A DNA stretch of 64,000 nt from Achromobacter deleyi (lineage in GTDB: Bacteria > Pseudomonadota > Gammaproteobacteria > Burkholderiales > Burkholderiaceae_B), in contig NZ_CADIJO010000006.1 in assembly GCF_902859705.1 (NCBI RefSeq), positions 1 through 64,000 on the forward strand, in the 5' to 3' direction. The notes beneath the pieces were generated by a model. That model was given only the letters and a program-made list of their open reading frames with translations. It made no database searches and had not been told where the DNA came from. Below are positions 54,146 to 63,800 of the stretch, in pieces (within the stretch, counting starts at the first letter, position 1; each line of letters starts with the position of its first letter). The translations under genes and the position numbers were made by a program.

Positions 54146-55197
54146 CAGTGTGCGGCCTTGTCGGTACGGGCAGCATGCCCCTGGCGGCGGCGCACCACGA
54201 ACAGCGGGCGTCCCTTGACCTCGTCGAAGATGCGGGCGACGTATTCACCCACCACGCCCAGCGAAATCAGGTTGACGCCGGCAAAGAACAGCACCGCCGT
54301 CACGATCGTGGTCCAGCCCGACACTTCATTGCCGGACACCAGGTATTCGACCACCAGATAGCCTGCGTACGCCATCGCGATCACGGCGAACAGCACGCCG
54401 ACCAGGCTGACCAGGCGCAACGGCCAGGTGGTGAAGGCGGTCAGGCCGTCCAGCGCCAGGCGCGCCAGGCGCATGTTGCCGAAGCGGCTGTTGCCGTGCA
54501 TGCGCTCGTCGGGCGTGTAGGGCAACGCTTCGCCCTTGAAGCCCACCCAGGCGTACAGGCCCTTCATGAAGCGGGTGCGTTCGGGCAGCGCATTGAGCGC
54601 ATCCACCACGCCGCGGTCCATCAGGCGGAAGTCGCCGGCATGGGCCGGCACATCGACGCCGCGGGCGCCGCTGAGCAGCTTGTAGAACCAGCGGGCGCCC
54701 GTGCGCTTGATCCACGATTCGTCGTTGCGGGTCTCGCGCACGGCGTAGACCATCTCGGCGCCGGCGGCCCAGCGGGCCAGCATCTGCTCGATCAGCGCGG
54801 GCGGATGCTGCATGTCGGCATCCAGGCAGATGACCACGTCGCCGGTGGCGCTTTCCAGGCCGGCGCTCAGCGCGGCTTCCTTGCCGAAATTGCGCGACAG
54901 CTGCACGTAGCGAAAGCCGTCGTACTGGGTCCATTCGGCCATCAGCGCTTCGGTGCCATCCGTGCTGCCGTCATCGGCCACGATGATTTCCCAGCCACTG
55001 CACAGCGCGGCCAGGCGGCTGCGCAGCAACGGCAGCAGCACGCGCAGGTTCTCGCATTCATTCAGGCAGGGAATGACGCAAGTCACGCAGGTGTCGTAGG
55101 GCACGTTGGCGGCAGCCGTCGGCCAGACCGTTTCCACGGGAAACGCTTTGGTCAGGACTTGCTGCCCCATGGGCTCGGACCGGAATTGGATGTGCAT
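54145..55197 (-). CDS. lgmA: ArnC/DPMS-like glycosyltransferase 2 (LgmA-like)
   Basis: 350 residues. GT-A domain (about 35-250) with ADDGSTDG near 93 and the metal-binding DADMQHPP near 144, then two C-terminal membrane helices (about 262-282 and 297-320). It should put GlcNAc on undecaprenyl phosphate, the first step of the lipid A glucosamine pathway. An ATG at 55170 (MGQQVL) is an alternative start. Directly precedes the ArnT-like gene. Confidence 0.82.
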   Translation of the reverse strand: MHIQFRSEPMGQQVLTKAFPVETVWPTAAANVPYDTCVTCVIPCLNECENLRVLLPLLRSRLAALCSGWEIIVADDGSTDGTEALMAEWTQYDGFRYVQLSRNFGKEAALSAGLESATGDVVICLDADMQHPPALIEQMLARWAAGAEMVYAVRETRNDESWIKRTGARWFYKLLSGARGVDVPAHAGDFRLMDRGVVDALNALPERTRFMKGLYAWVGFKGEALPYTPDERMHGNSRFGNMRLARLALDGLTAFTTWPLRLVSLVGVLFAVIAMAYAGYLVVEYLVSGNEVSGWTTIVTAVLFFAGVNLISLGVVGEYVARIFDEVKGRPLFVVRRRQGHAARTDKAAH

Positions 55198-55261
55198 AAG
55201 GCTCTGAAAAACTGGAATGCGGGACGGTATGGCAAGCAGTATGCGCAGGGGCTCGTCGAAT

Positions 55262-55280
55262 TTTCATGAAATGTTTCGTA
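55262..55280 (-). promoter_or_regulatory. TTTC-heptad cluster upstream of lgmA-like gene
   Basis: TTTCATGAAA (55262-55271) forms an inverted TTTC/GAAA pair and TTTCGTA (55274-55280) follows at 12 bp. BvgA of Bordetella binds inverted TTTC-type heptads, so this could be a Bvg site about 70 bp before the gene. Weak, based on short matches. Confidence 0.3.
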
Positions 55281-55457
55281 GTCCATGGCGGTGCCCCTGC
55301 AACCAATTCTAGGCAGCGGATCGGGCCAAATGTATGAAGCCGCGTGAATCTCTGTCCCCCATATGTGAAGGGACGTAAAGCAGGGGGACCGGATGCCATC
55401 CGCCCCTGGTTTTCCAGCCCGGTAAAATGCGCGAAGTTATTGTTTTACAAGGTGGTT

Positions 55458-55982
55458 ATGCAATATCGAGTCCGCCCCATGCTGGCCAGCGACGTCGACG
55501 CCATCCTGCAGGTCCAGGCCGTGGCCTACCCGGATTTCCTGCTGGAAAGCGCTGACTTCTTCCTGAACCGGCTGACGCTTGCGCCTGCCCATTGCTGGGT
55601 GGCTCAGGCCGCCGCGCCGCCAGCGGCATCGGCCTTGCTGGGCTATCTGGTGTCGTACCCCTGGGACGCCGGCCTGCCCCCGACACTGGACGCGGCGCTG
55701 ACCTCCCTGCCCGAACCGGCCGATCACTGGTTCCTGCACGACTGCGCGGTAGCGCCGTCGGCCCAGGGCCTGGGCGTCGGGCAGGCGTTGCTGCACGCCG
55801 CGGCCCAAGGCGCCATGCAGTGCGGTTTACAGCGGGCCAGCCTGGTGTCGCTGGGTTCGGCGGTGGGGTATTGGGTCCGCCATGGCTATGCGCCCGTTGC
55901 CGCCGGCGGGCAAGACCTGGCGGCCAAGCTTGAAGGTTACGGGCCGCAAGCCAGCTACATGGCGCGTGCATTTCCGCTCTGA
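55458..55982 (+). CDS. GNAT-family N-acetyltransferase
   Basis: 174 residues. Acetyl-CoA-binding motif A is seen as DCAVAPSAQGLGVGQALL near 97-114. Short start MQYRVRPMLASDVDAIL is typical of GNAT proteins. Substrate unknown. gltS starts 33 bp after it. Confidence 0.9.
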   Translation: MQYRVRPMLASDVDAILQVQAVAYPDFLLESADFFLNRLTLAPAHCWVAQAAAPPAASALLGYLVSYPWDAGLPPTLDAALTSLPEPADHWFLHDCAVAPSAQGLGVGQALLHAAAQGAMQCGLQRASLVSLGSAVGYWVRHGYAPVAAGGQDLAAKLEGYGPQASYMARAFPL

Positions 55983-56015
55983 ATTCACTGCGCCCCGCGG
56001 GGCGCGAAGGTATCC

Positions 56016-57224
56016 ATGATTTCGCTTTCCCCAGTCCAATCCCTGCTGGCCTGCTGCCTGGTGCTTGCCATCGGCCGCGTACTGACCTCCCGGATCGGCG
56101 TACTGGCGCGCTACAGCATCCCCGACCCGATCGTCGGCGGCTTGCTGTTCGCCGTGGCCGCCTACTTGCTGTCCACCTGGGGCGGCGTGTCGGTGGCCCT
56201 GGAAACCAGCATCAAGCCGACGCTGTTGCTGCTGTTCTTCGGCTGCATCGGCCTGACCGCGAACCTGAAGCTGCTGGCCAAGGGCGGCCCGCGCCTGATC
56301 GCGTTCCTGTTGGCGCTGATTCCCTTCCTGGTGCTGCAGAACGCGGTGGGGCTGGGCATGGCCTGGTTGCTGGACATGCATCCGCTGATGGGCCTGCTGG
56401 GCGGCACCATCACGCTGGTGGGCGGGCACGGCACGGGCGCGGCCTATGCCACGCGCTTTGCCGACGTCAACAACATCCAGGACGTGATGGCGCTGGCCAT
56501 GACCGCGGCCACCATGGGCCTGGTGCTGGGCGGCGTGGTGGGCGGCCCGGTGGCCGAATGGATCATGCGGCGCCACAAGCTGCGCGGCAGCCTGGACCCG
56601 CAGGCCGACGGCAGCCACGACGTACCCGACCTGGCCGGCGCACAGGCGCCGTCGACCGCGGCCTCGTTCATCACGTCCATGACCGCCGCCTTCGTCTGCC
56701 TGGTGGCGGGCGGTTTCCTGGCGACGCTGGTGGAAGGCGCGCCCGTCAGCCTGCCCAACTTCCTGTGGTGCCTGGCGACCGGCGTGCTGATCCGCAACGG
56801 CGGCGAACGCCTGGGCCTGAAGCTGGACGACCGCGCCACCGAAATCATCGGCACCATCACGCTGTCGCTGTTCCTGGCCATGACGATGATGACGCTGGAC
56901 CTGTCCAGCGTGGCACGGCTGGCCGGACCGCTGGCGCTGATCCTGGCGGTGCAGACGCTGTTCTGCGCGCTGTATGCGGCCTGGGTGGTATTCCGGCTGC
57001 TCAAGCGCGACTACGAGGCCGCCATCATGTCGGCGGCCTTCTGCGGCTTTGCGCTGGGCGCCACCGCTACGGCCATCGCCAACATGCAGGCGCTGACCCG
57101 CCGCCATGGCCCGGCGCCGCAGGCCTTCATCGTGGTGCCTGTGACCGGCGCCTTCCTGGTGGACATCCTGAACGTGATCGTGCTGACGTCCCTGATCTCC
57201 TTGCCGTTCGTGGGGGGGATGTGA
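56016..57224 (+). CDS. gltS: Sodium/glutamate symporter GltS
   Basis: 402-residue carrier with two inverted repeats of about five membrane helices; conserved YSIPDPIVGGLLF near 32 and GGHGTGAAYATRF near 135. It takes up glutamate with Na+. The stop is 2 bp before the TAXI lipoprotein gene, so the two are cotranscribed. Confidence 0.93.
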   Translation: MISLSPVQSLLACCLVLAIGRVLTSRIGVLARYSIPDPIVGGLLFAVAAYLLSTWGGVSVALETSIKPTLLLLFFGCIGLTANLKLLAKGGPRLIAFLLALIPFLVLQNAVGLGMAWLLDMHPLMGLLGGTITLVGGHGTGAAYATRFADVNNIQDVMALAMTAATMGLVLGGVVGGPVAEWIMRRHKLRGSLDPQADGSHDVPDLAGAQAPSTAASFITSMTAAFVCLVAGGFLATLVEGAPVSLPNFLWCLATGVLIRNGGERLGLKLDDRATEIIGTITLSLFLAMTMMTLDLSSVARLAGPLALILAVQTLFCALYAAWVVFRLLKRDYEAAIMSAAFCGFALGATATAIANMQALTRRHGPAPQAFIVVPVTGAFLVDILNVIVLTSLISLPFVGGM

Positions 57225-57226
57225 GC

Positions 57227-58750
57227 ATGCTGAAACGCATTCTGCTGATGGCCCTGTGCCTGCTGCTGGCCGCCTGCGGCCGCGCGCCCGACACCGATGC
57301 GCTGCGCGCGGACGTCGAACGCGGCCTGGCCGCCACCTATGGCGCGGGCCTGTTCCGCGTCGATGACATCAAGCGCATGGGTTCGGCCGCCGACAGCAAT
57401 GCGCCGGCCGGCGAGACCCGCCGCGTGGTCTATTACGACCTGCGCCTGGAAGTGGTGCGCGACATTTCACTGGGCGCCTGGGACCAGCCCGGCGCGGCCG
57501 CCCTGGTGACCCTGCTGGGCGCCGGCCCGCGCAGCATCAGCGGCGTCAAATCCAGCGGCAACCAGGCGGGCGACCGCATCGTGGCGCACGCCAGCGCCAT
57601 TTACCGCAAGGACGGCGATGCCTGGACCTTGGTGACGCCGGCCGGGTTCAAGGCCGCCGAAGCCCCGGCGCTGGACACCGGCGCGCCGCCGCCCGTGACG
57701 CAGCGGCTGCTGGACACGCTGGACCAGATCACGCATTCGGTCGCCTACAGCGCATCCAGCACCGCGCAGCATGTCGTGCAGCAAGAGCTGGAACGCTCGG
57801 TCGCCCGCATCAACGGCAGGCTGGCACGCATGCAGCAGGGTTATCCGCTGGCGGGCGGCCCGGACCGCGGCGAATACGTCACCTTCGCGCGGGCGCTGGG
57901 CAACGTGGGCCAGGCCCGCCAGATCCGCGTCACGCCGCTCATTACCGGCGGCGGCGCCGAAAACATCGCCCTGCTGCGCAGCGGCGATGCGGTGGTCGGG
58001 CTGGCCCAGGCCGATACGGCCAAGCTGGCTTACGAGGGCCGCGGCCCGTTCGCGGCGCAAGGCCCCTTCACGGGGCTGCGGGCGCTGGGCAGCCTGTACC
58101 CTGAAATGGTGCACATCGTCGTGCGCGATGACGCGGGGCTGCGCAATGTGCGCGACCTGAAGGGCAAGAAGATCGCCATGGGCGCCGAAGGCTCGGCGGT
58201 GCGCGCCACGCTGGAAACCGTGCTGGCCGCGCATGGCCTGCAGGCCGGCCGCGACTACGAAGCCGTGCCCGCCACGTTCACCGGTTCGCTATCGGCGCTG
58301 AATTCCGGCGCGATCGACGCGGCCGCGCAGGTGATCGGCGTGCCCGCGACGCCGCTGCGCGACGCGCTGACCCAGGCGCACCTGATGCTGCTGCCGCTGG
58401 ACCCCGCCGCGGTCAAGGCGCTGGCGGCCCAGGACAGCGCGCTGATGCCGATGGACATCGTGGCCGGCACCTACCCCAACCAGCCCGAGCCGGTCGCCAC
58501 CGTCGGCATGGCCGCGCTGCTGCTGACCACGGCCGACCTGACCCGCGACGAGGCCCTGCAAGTGGTACGCGCGGTCTACCAGACCGGCCAGGACCTGCTG
58601 GCGGCCGGCTCGGCCCAGGGCGCGCAGGTCAGCGTCGCGACCGCCCGGCGCGGCCTGACGGTGCCGCTGCACGATGGCGCCGAGGAAGGGCTGGCGGCGC
58701 TGGAACACCCCAAACCCCGTCCGGGACCCACCGAACCCGGCAAGCCTTGA
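57227..58750 (+). CDS. TAXI-family solute-binding lipoprotein with an extra N-terminal domain
   Basis: 507 residues. A lipoprotein signal ends at Cys17 (LLAACGRA). An N-terminal region of about 180 residues of unknown fold precedes a TAXI-type binding domain (about 200-490; ITGGGAENIALLRSGDAVVGL and LRNVRDLKGKKIAMGAEGS). TAXI proteins normally feed TRAP transporters, but no TRAP permease is nearby; instead it is 2 bp after gltS. It may help glutamate uptake or sense it. Function unknown. Confidence 0.8.
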   Translation: MLKRILLMALCLLLAACGRAPDTDALRADVERGLAATYGAGLFRVDDIKRMGSAADSNAPAGETRRVVYYDLRLEVVRDISLGAWDQPGAAALVTLLGAGPRSISGVKSSGNQAGDRIVAHASAIYRKDGDAWTLVTPAGFKAAEAPALDTGAPPPVTQRLLDTLDQITHSVAYSASSTAQHVVQQELERSVARINGRLARMQQGYPLAGGPDRGEYVTFARALGNVGQARQIRVTPLITGGGAENIALLRSGDAVVGLAQADTAKLAYEGRGPFAAQGPFTGLRALGSLYPEMVHIVVRDDAGLRNVRDLKGKKIAMGAEGSAVRATLETVLAAHGLQAGRDYEAVPATFTGSLSALNSGAIDAAAQVIGVPATPLRDALTQAHLMLLPLDPAAVKALAAQDSALMPMDIVAGTYPNQPEPVATVGMAALLLTTADLTRDEALQVVRAVYQTGQDLLAAGSAQGAQVSVATARRGLTVPLHDGAEEGLAALEHPKPRPGPTEPGKP

Positions 58751-58792
58751 GCGCGCTTGCGCTTATGATTGCGATCCCAATCAGGAATCTTC

Positions 58793-59056
58793 ATGAATAA
58801 ATTCGATCTGCAAAAGAACCAGGCGCTGAAACTGGCCGGCCAACTCAAGCAAGCCGCCACGCCCGACCGCTTCGGCACGGCGTCGCAGGCGCCCGACCGC
58901 CGCGAGCAGCGCAAGCTGGACCAGGCCGCCGGCCTGGTGCCGTTTCCGCTGAAGCTGTCGCAGGCGCAAGCCGACGCGCTGCGCGCGGCGGCCGCCGAAC
59001 GCGGCATCACCACCAACGACCTCGTCGCCGAAGCCCTGCAGAAGGCCCTGGGCTGA
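58793..59056 (+). CDS. Small ribbon-helix-helix-like protein
   Basis: 87 residues. A polar N-terminal half is followed by [19 protein letters not shown] and [16 protein letters not shown], one strand plus two helices in the order seen in ribbon-helix-helix DNA-binding proteins. The assignment is by shape only. The stop overlaps the start of the YaiI gene (TGATG), an antitoxin-before-toxin-like order. Confidence 0.65.
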   Translation: MNKFDLQKNQALKLAGQLKQAATPDRFGTASQAPDRREQRKLDQAAGLVPFPLKLSQAQADALRAAAAERGITTNDLVAEALQKALG

Positions 59057-59523
59057 TGCATATCTGGGTCGATGCCGACGCCTGCCCCGGGGTCATCAAG
59101 GACATCCTGTTTCGCGCCGCGCAGCGCTGGCAGGTGCCGCTGACCCTGGTGGCCAACCAGGCGCTGCACACCCCGCCGTCGCCGCTGATCCGCGCCGTGC
59201 AGGTGCCGCGCGGCTTCGACGTGGCCGACGCGCATATCGTCGAACGCGCGGCCGCGGGCGACCTGGTCATCACCGGCGACATTCCGCTGGCGGCGCAGGT
59301 ACTGGAAAAAGGGGCGATGGCGTTGAACCCGCGCGGCGAACGCTATTCGCCGGAAACCATCCGCGAACGGCTGGCGGTGCGGGACATGATGGAAGAATTG
59401 CGCGCCAGCGGCGTGGATACGGGCGGACCGCCCTCGTTCAGCCAGGCGGATCGCAAGGCCTTCGCCAACCAGCTCGATACCTTGCTGGCACGGGTGGCGC
59501 GCCAGGCGGCGCCCAAGGGCTGA
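59056..59523 (+). CDS. YaiI/YqxD (DUF188) family protein
   Basis: 155 residues, full family length. Conserved acidic start [17 protein letters not shown] and [17 protein letters not shown] near 73 fit DUF188, which is related to PIN-type nuclease folds; function unknown. Translation is coupled to the RHH-like gene. No membrane segment. Confidence 0.9.
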   Translation: MHIWVDADACPGVIKDILFRAAQRWQVPLTLVANQALHTPPSPLIRAVQVPRGFDVADAHIVERAAAGDLVITGDIPLAAQVLEKGAMALNPRGERYSPETIRERLAVRDMMEELRASGVDTGGPPSFSQADRKAFANQLDTLLARVARQAAPKG

Positions 59524-59575
59524 ACACGGCAGGCCCCCGCCCGCCGGTGCGTGGCCGACGCGGGCTACGCGATCC

Positions 59576-59743
59576 TCAATAGAACGTGATGTACGCCTTG
59601 TAGATGATCGTGCCGATGGCCGTGATGAGGCCAATGCCCATCAAGCCCATGCCGATATTGCGGTCCCGCAGTCCGAACCCGACCAGCATGAGCGCCACGC
59701 CTGTGACGATGATGATCAACATGGTGTTGGTGCTGGGGTGCAT
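59576..59743 (-). CDS. Small two-helix membrane protein
   Basis: 55 residues, found by direct translation: starts MHPSTNTMLIIIVTGVALML, ends in KAYITFY, with hydrophobic stretches at about 8-22 and 31-47 around RDRNIG. A GGGAG ribosome site lies 7 bp before the ATG. The order helix - basic turn - helix resembles small envelope proteins. No family is recognised. Confidence 0.7.
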   Translation of the reverse strand: MHPSTNTMLIIIVTGVALMLVGFGLRDRNIGMGLMGIGLITAIGTIIYKAYITFY

Positions 59744-59842
59744 AAGGGTCTCCCGAAGCGTGGGTTTCAGCTTCGATCGGTCAGCGTCGATCTCGGCTTC
59801 GATACTTCAGCTTCCATCATAGACAACCCCGGGGACGATAGC

Positions 59843-59869
59843 GCGCAAGCGCCATCGCGTGGCTTGCGC
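59843..59869. repeat. Inverted repeat in intergenic DNA
   Basis: GCGCAAGC and GCTTGCGC face each other 11 bp apart, between the 55-residue gene and the tRNA terminator. The rest of 59744-60017 contains no gene that can be supported. Confidence 0.4.
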
Positions 59870-59901
59870 CACGTCAAGAAAGACGTAGAAAGCAGGCGCA
59901 G

Positions 59902-59932
59902 AAAACAAAAAAGCCAACCGCGGGGTTGGCTT
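59902..59932 (-). terminator. Terminator after tRNA-Val
   Basis: On the minus strand, AAGCCAACC/GGTTGGCTT with a short loop, then TTTTTTGTTTT. It lies about 85 bp after the tRNA 3' end. Confidence 0.85.
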
Positions 59933-60017
59933 CATTGCTTTGGCTCTATTGCTTTGCACTGCTATCTCGAATCACGCTTGCCCGCTTTGCAGCCAGGCCA
60001 GGTTCTTCGAGGGTCTT

Positions 60018-60092
60018 TGGTGGGTGGTACAAGTTTCGAACTTGTGACCCCTGCCGTGTGAAGGCAGTGCTCTACCACTGAGCTAACCACCC
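60018..60092 (-). tRNA. tRNA-Val (anticodon CAC)
   Basis: 75 nt with encoded CCA. 5' GGGTGGT pairs with ACCACCC; D arm GCTC-AGTGGTA-GAGC; anticodon arm CTGCC-TTCACAC-GGCAG with anticodon CAC (reads GUG); T arm ACAAG-TTCGAAA-CTTGT; discriminator A. Confidence 0.97.
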
Positions 60093-60105
60093 CGAAAGAG
60101 GCGAA

Positions 60106-60135
60106 ATATTAGCACGCTTTTTTGGAAGTGTGCAA
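60106..60135 (-). promoter_or_regulatory. Promoter of tRNA-Val
   Basis: Minus strand -35 TTGCAC (60135-60130), 18-bp spacer, -10 TAATAT (60111-60106); start near 60099, 7 bp before the tRNA. The TTGCA(C/T)-18 layout matches the rrn promoters at 455-688. Confidence 0.7.
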
Positions 60136-60152
60136 GTCGCCTGTGAAAAACT

Positions 60153-60875
60153 TCAGTTGACCGCCGCCGGCGCGTCCATTTTGCGCCAGACGCATTCCCC
60201 GCCCACCGACTTGTCCAGCGCTGCCAGGTAGGTTTCGTGCTCGGCCAATTCGGCCTCGCTGGCCTTCACCACCGGCAGGCCGGAGGCGTCGAAGCGGGCC
60301 AGCACCATGCCGCCGTTGGCGCCCTGGTCGTTGTCGTCCACGTCGATGAGCAGCGCGTCCTGCCCGCGGGTCATGGCCAGCCAGACTTCGGCCAGCAACT
60401 GCGAGTCCAGCAAGGCGCCGTGCAGCGTACGGTGGGCGTTGGAAATGCCGAAGCGGTCGCACAGCGCATCCAGCGAGTTGCGCTTGCCCGGGAAGAGCGA
60501 GCGCGCGTGCAGCAGCGAGTCGGTGACCGTGTCGCAGTATTCGGTGATGACGCCACGGCCGGTCTTGGCCAGTTCGGCGTTGAAGAACTTCACGTCGAAC
60601 GCGGCGTTGTGTGCGATCAGCTCGGCGCCCTGGATGAACTTCACGAATTCGTCGGCCACTTCCGCGAAACGCGGCTTGTCGGACAGGAATTCGGTGGTCA
60701 GGCCGTGCACCGCCAGCGCCTCGGGGTCGCTGTCGCGGTCCGGGTTCAGGTAAATGTGCAGGTTGTTGCCGGTGGCCATCCGGTTGACCAGTTCGACGCA
60801 ACCGATTTCGACGATGCGGTGTCCCTGGGCCGGGTCCAGCCCGGTGGTTTCAGTGTCAAAGATGATCTGGCGCAT
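60153..60875 (-). CDS. dnaQ: DNA polymerase III epsilon subunit
   Basis: 240-residue proofreading 3'-5' exonuclease. ExoI motif FDTETTG with metal ligands Asp7 and Glu9, ExoII AHNAAFDVKF near 93 and ExoIII in the HRTLHGALLDSQLLA stretch. The MRQIIFDTETTG start at 60875 is the family start and lies 4 bp after the stop of the RND pump gene; a longer reading overlaps that gene. Confidence 0.96.
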   Translation of the reverse strand: MRQIIFDTETTGLDPAQGHRIVEIGCVELVNRMATGNNLHIYLNPDRDSDPEALAVHGLTTEFLSDKPRFAEVADEFVKFIQGAELIAHNAAFDVKFFNAELAKTGRGVITEYCDTVTDSLLHARSLFPGKRNSLDALCDRFGISNAHRTLHGALLDSQLLAEVWLAMTRGQDALLIDVDDNDQGANGGMVLARFDASGLPVVKASEAELAEHETYLAALDKSVGGECVWRKMDAPAAVN

Positions 60876-60879
60876 AAAG

Positions 60880-63800
60880 CTATTCCGACGCTTGGGCCGC
60901 AGACGTCGGCCGCGTGTGGGCATCCGGGGCGCCCGGCTCGGCCGGGGGATGCGCTGCGCTGCCGGCGGGGCCGGGTTTCTTGCGTGCGGTGGCGATCAGG
61001 GTGTAGGCCACCGGCACGACGAACAAGGTCAGTAGTGTACCCAGCATCAGCCCGCCCACCAGAACCCAGCCGATCTGCTGGCGCGATTCGGCGCCCGCGC
61101 CGGTCGACAGCGCCAGCGGCACCGTGCCCAGCACCATCGCGCCCGTGGTCATCAGGATCGGGCGCAGGCGCAGCACGCTGGCCTCGGTGACGGCCTCGAA
61201 CAGTTCCCTGCCCTCGTCGCGCAGCTGGTTGGTGAATTCCACGATCAGGATGCCGTGCTTGGTGATCAGCCCCACCAGGGTGATCAGCCCGATCTGGCTG
61301 TAGATCGACAGCGTGCCGCCGGTGAGATACAGCGCCAGCAGCGCGCCGGTCATGGACAGCGGCACCGACAGCATGATGATGAAAGGGTTGCGCCAGCTTT
61401 CGAACTGCGCGGCCAGCACCAGGTAGATGAAGGCCAGCGCCATGGCGAAGACCAGGTAGATGCTGCCGGACGAATCGCGGAATTCGCGCGACTGGCCGTC
61501 CAGGTCGGTCACGACCGTGTTGGGCAGCACTTCGCGGGCCACCTGGTGCATGTGGGTCAGCACTTCGCCCAGCGCGTAGCCAGGCGCCACGGCGGCGTCG
61601 ATCTTGACCGCGCGCAGGCGGTTGAAGTGGTTCAGCGACTGCGGCGACACGCCTTCGTGCACGCCAAGCAGGTTGTCCAGCTGCACCATGCTGCCGTCGC
61701 GCGCCCGGATGTGGATGCCGGAAATGTCGGTGGGGTTGGCGCGGTCGCGCGGGGTCACCTGCACGATCACGTCGTACTGCTCGCCCTGGTCTTTGTAGCG
61801 GGTGACCTGGCGGCCGCCCAGCATCGATTCCAGCGTGCGGCCCACGGTGTCGACATTGGCGCCCACGTCCGCCATCTTGTCGCGATCCACCCGCACCCGC
61901 AGTTCGGGGGTATTCAGGCGCAGGTCCGTGTCCAGGTTCATCAGGCCGGGATACTTGCGCAGTTCGGTCAGGAACACGTCGGTCAGGCGCGCCAGCTCTT
62001 CATAGGACGCCTGGCTCATGATGATGAATTCCACCGGCTTGGACCGGGCGGACTGGCCCAGCGACGGCGGATTGGTGGGGAACGCGCGCACCCCGGGCAG
62101 CGACGAGAACAGCGGCTGCAATTCCTGCGTGATGGCCTGCTGCTTGCGGCCGCGCTCTTCCCAGGGTTTCAGGCGCAGGATGGCGGTGCCGTCGGTGACG
62201 GTGGGAAAGCCCACCGTGACCTGGCTGCCGCTGGCTTCGGGAATGGCCGCGTAGAACCCCTCGATGCCCTGCATGCTGTCCAGCGTGTAGTTCAGCGTGG
62301 CGCCCTCGGGCGCGCTGACGATGCCGAACACCACGCCGCGGTCTTCGATGGGCGCCAGTTCGCTCTTGACCACCTTGAACAGCACGCCGCTGCCGGCGGC
62401 CACGGCCACGCCGATGACCACCACCAGCCAGCGATGCCGCAGCGATGCGCCCAACAGGCGGCGGTAGCCGTTGCTCATGCCGTTCAGCCAGCCTTCGATC
62501 AGGTTGTACCAGCGGCTGTGGCTGCTCTGGTGGCGCAGCAGCACCGAGCACATCATGGGCGTGAGCGTCAGGGCCACGAAGCCGGACACCAGCACGGCGC
62601 CGGCCAGCGCCAGCGCGAATTCGATGAACAGGCGTCCGGTGCGGCCGGTGGCAAACGCCAGCGGCGCGTACACGGTGACCAGGGTCATGGTCATGGCCAC
62701 CACCGCGAAACCGATCTCGCGCGAGCCGCGCAGCGCGGCTTCCTTGCGCGGCATGCCGTCTTCGATGTGGCGGAAGATGTTTTCCAGCACCACGATGGCG
62801 TCGTCCACCACCAGGCCGATGGCCAGCACCATGGCCAGCAGCGTCAGCGTGTTGATGGAAAAGCCGAACAGGTACATCAGCGCGCAGGCGCCCACCAGCG
62901 ACACCGGAATGGTGACGATGGGGATGATGCTGGCCCGCAGGTTGCGCAGGAAGAAGAAGATCACCAGCACCACCAGGATGATGGCTTCGCCGATGGTGTG
63001 GAACACCGAATCGATGGACCGCTCGATGAACACCGACGAGTCATACGCGATGGTGAGCTTCATGCCGGCCGGCAGATTCTCGTTCAGGCGCACGATTTCC
63101 TCGCGCGCCGCCTTGGAAAGTTCCAGCGGGTTGGCGGTGGACTGGCGCGTGACGCCGATGTTGATGGCCGGCTTGCCGTTGAAACGCGACAGCACGCGGT
63201 CGTTGGCGGCGCCGATCTCGACCTTGGAGACGTCGCGCAGCCGCACCGGGTAGCCCTTCACGTTGGCGACGATGACGTTCTCGAACTGCGTCGGGGTCTG
63301 CAGGTCGGTGGACGACACCACCGAGAATTCCCGCGCCCGCGATTCGATGCGCCCGGCGGGAATTTCGACGTTCTGGCTGCGCAGCGCGGTCTCGACGTCC
63401 TGCACGGTCAGGCCGTAGGCGGCGAGCTTGTCGCGGTCCACGTAGATGCGCATGGACGGCAAGCGCTCGCCGAACACCCGCACTTCGGCCGCCCCCGGCA
63501 GCACCGACAGCCGCGTCTTGATGTAGCGGTTGATGTAGTCGGACGTCTGGATCGCCGAGTACGAACCGGATTCCACCGCGATGTAGATGATGGGCTGGGA
63601 ATCGGCCTCGACCTTGCCGATGATGGGCTCGTCGATCTCGTCGGGCAGGAAGCGCCGCGCGCGCGAGACCTTGTCGCGCACTTCGGCCGCGGCGGCGTCC
63701 GGGTTGCGCGACAGGTTGAACTTGATGTTGATGAGGCTGCGCTCTGAACGGCTGCGGGACGTCATCACGTCCACGCCTTCGATGCCGGCCAGCTGGTCTT

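Noticed and set aside
61255-63747. 830-codon frame opposite the RND pump gene
   Set aside because: Antisense shadow of a well-recognised gene with biased His/Gln/Asp content and no motif.
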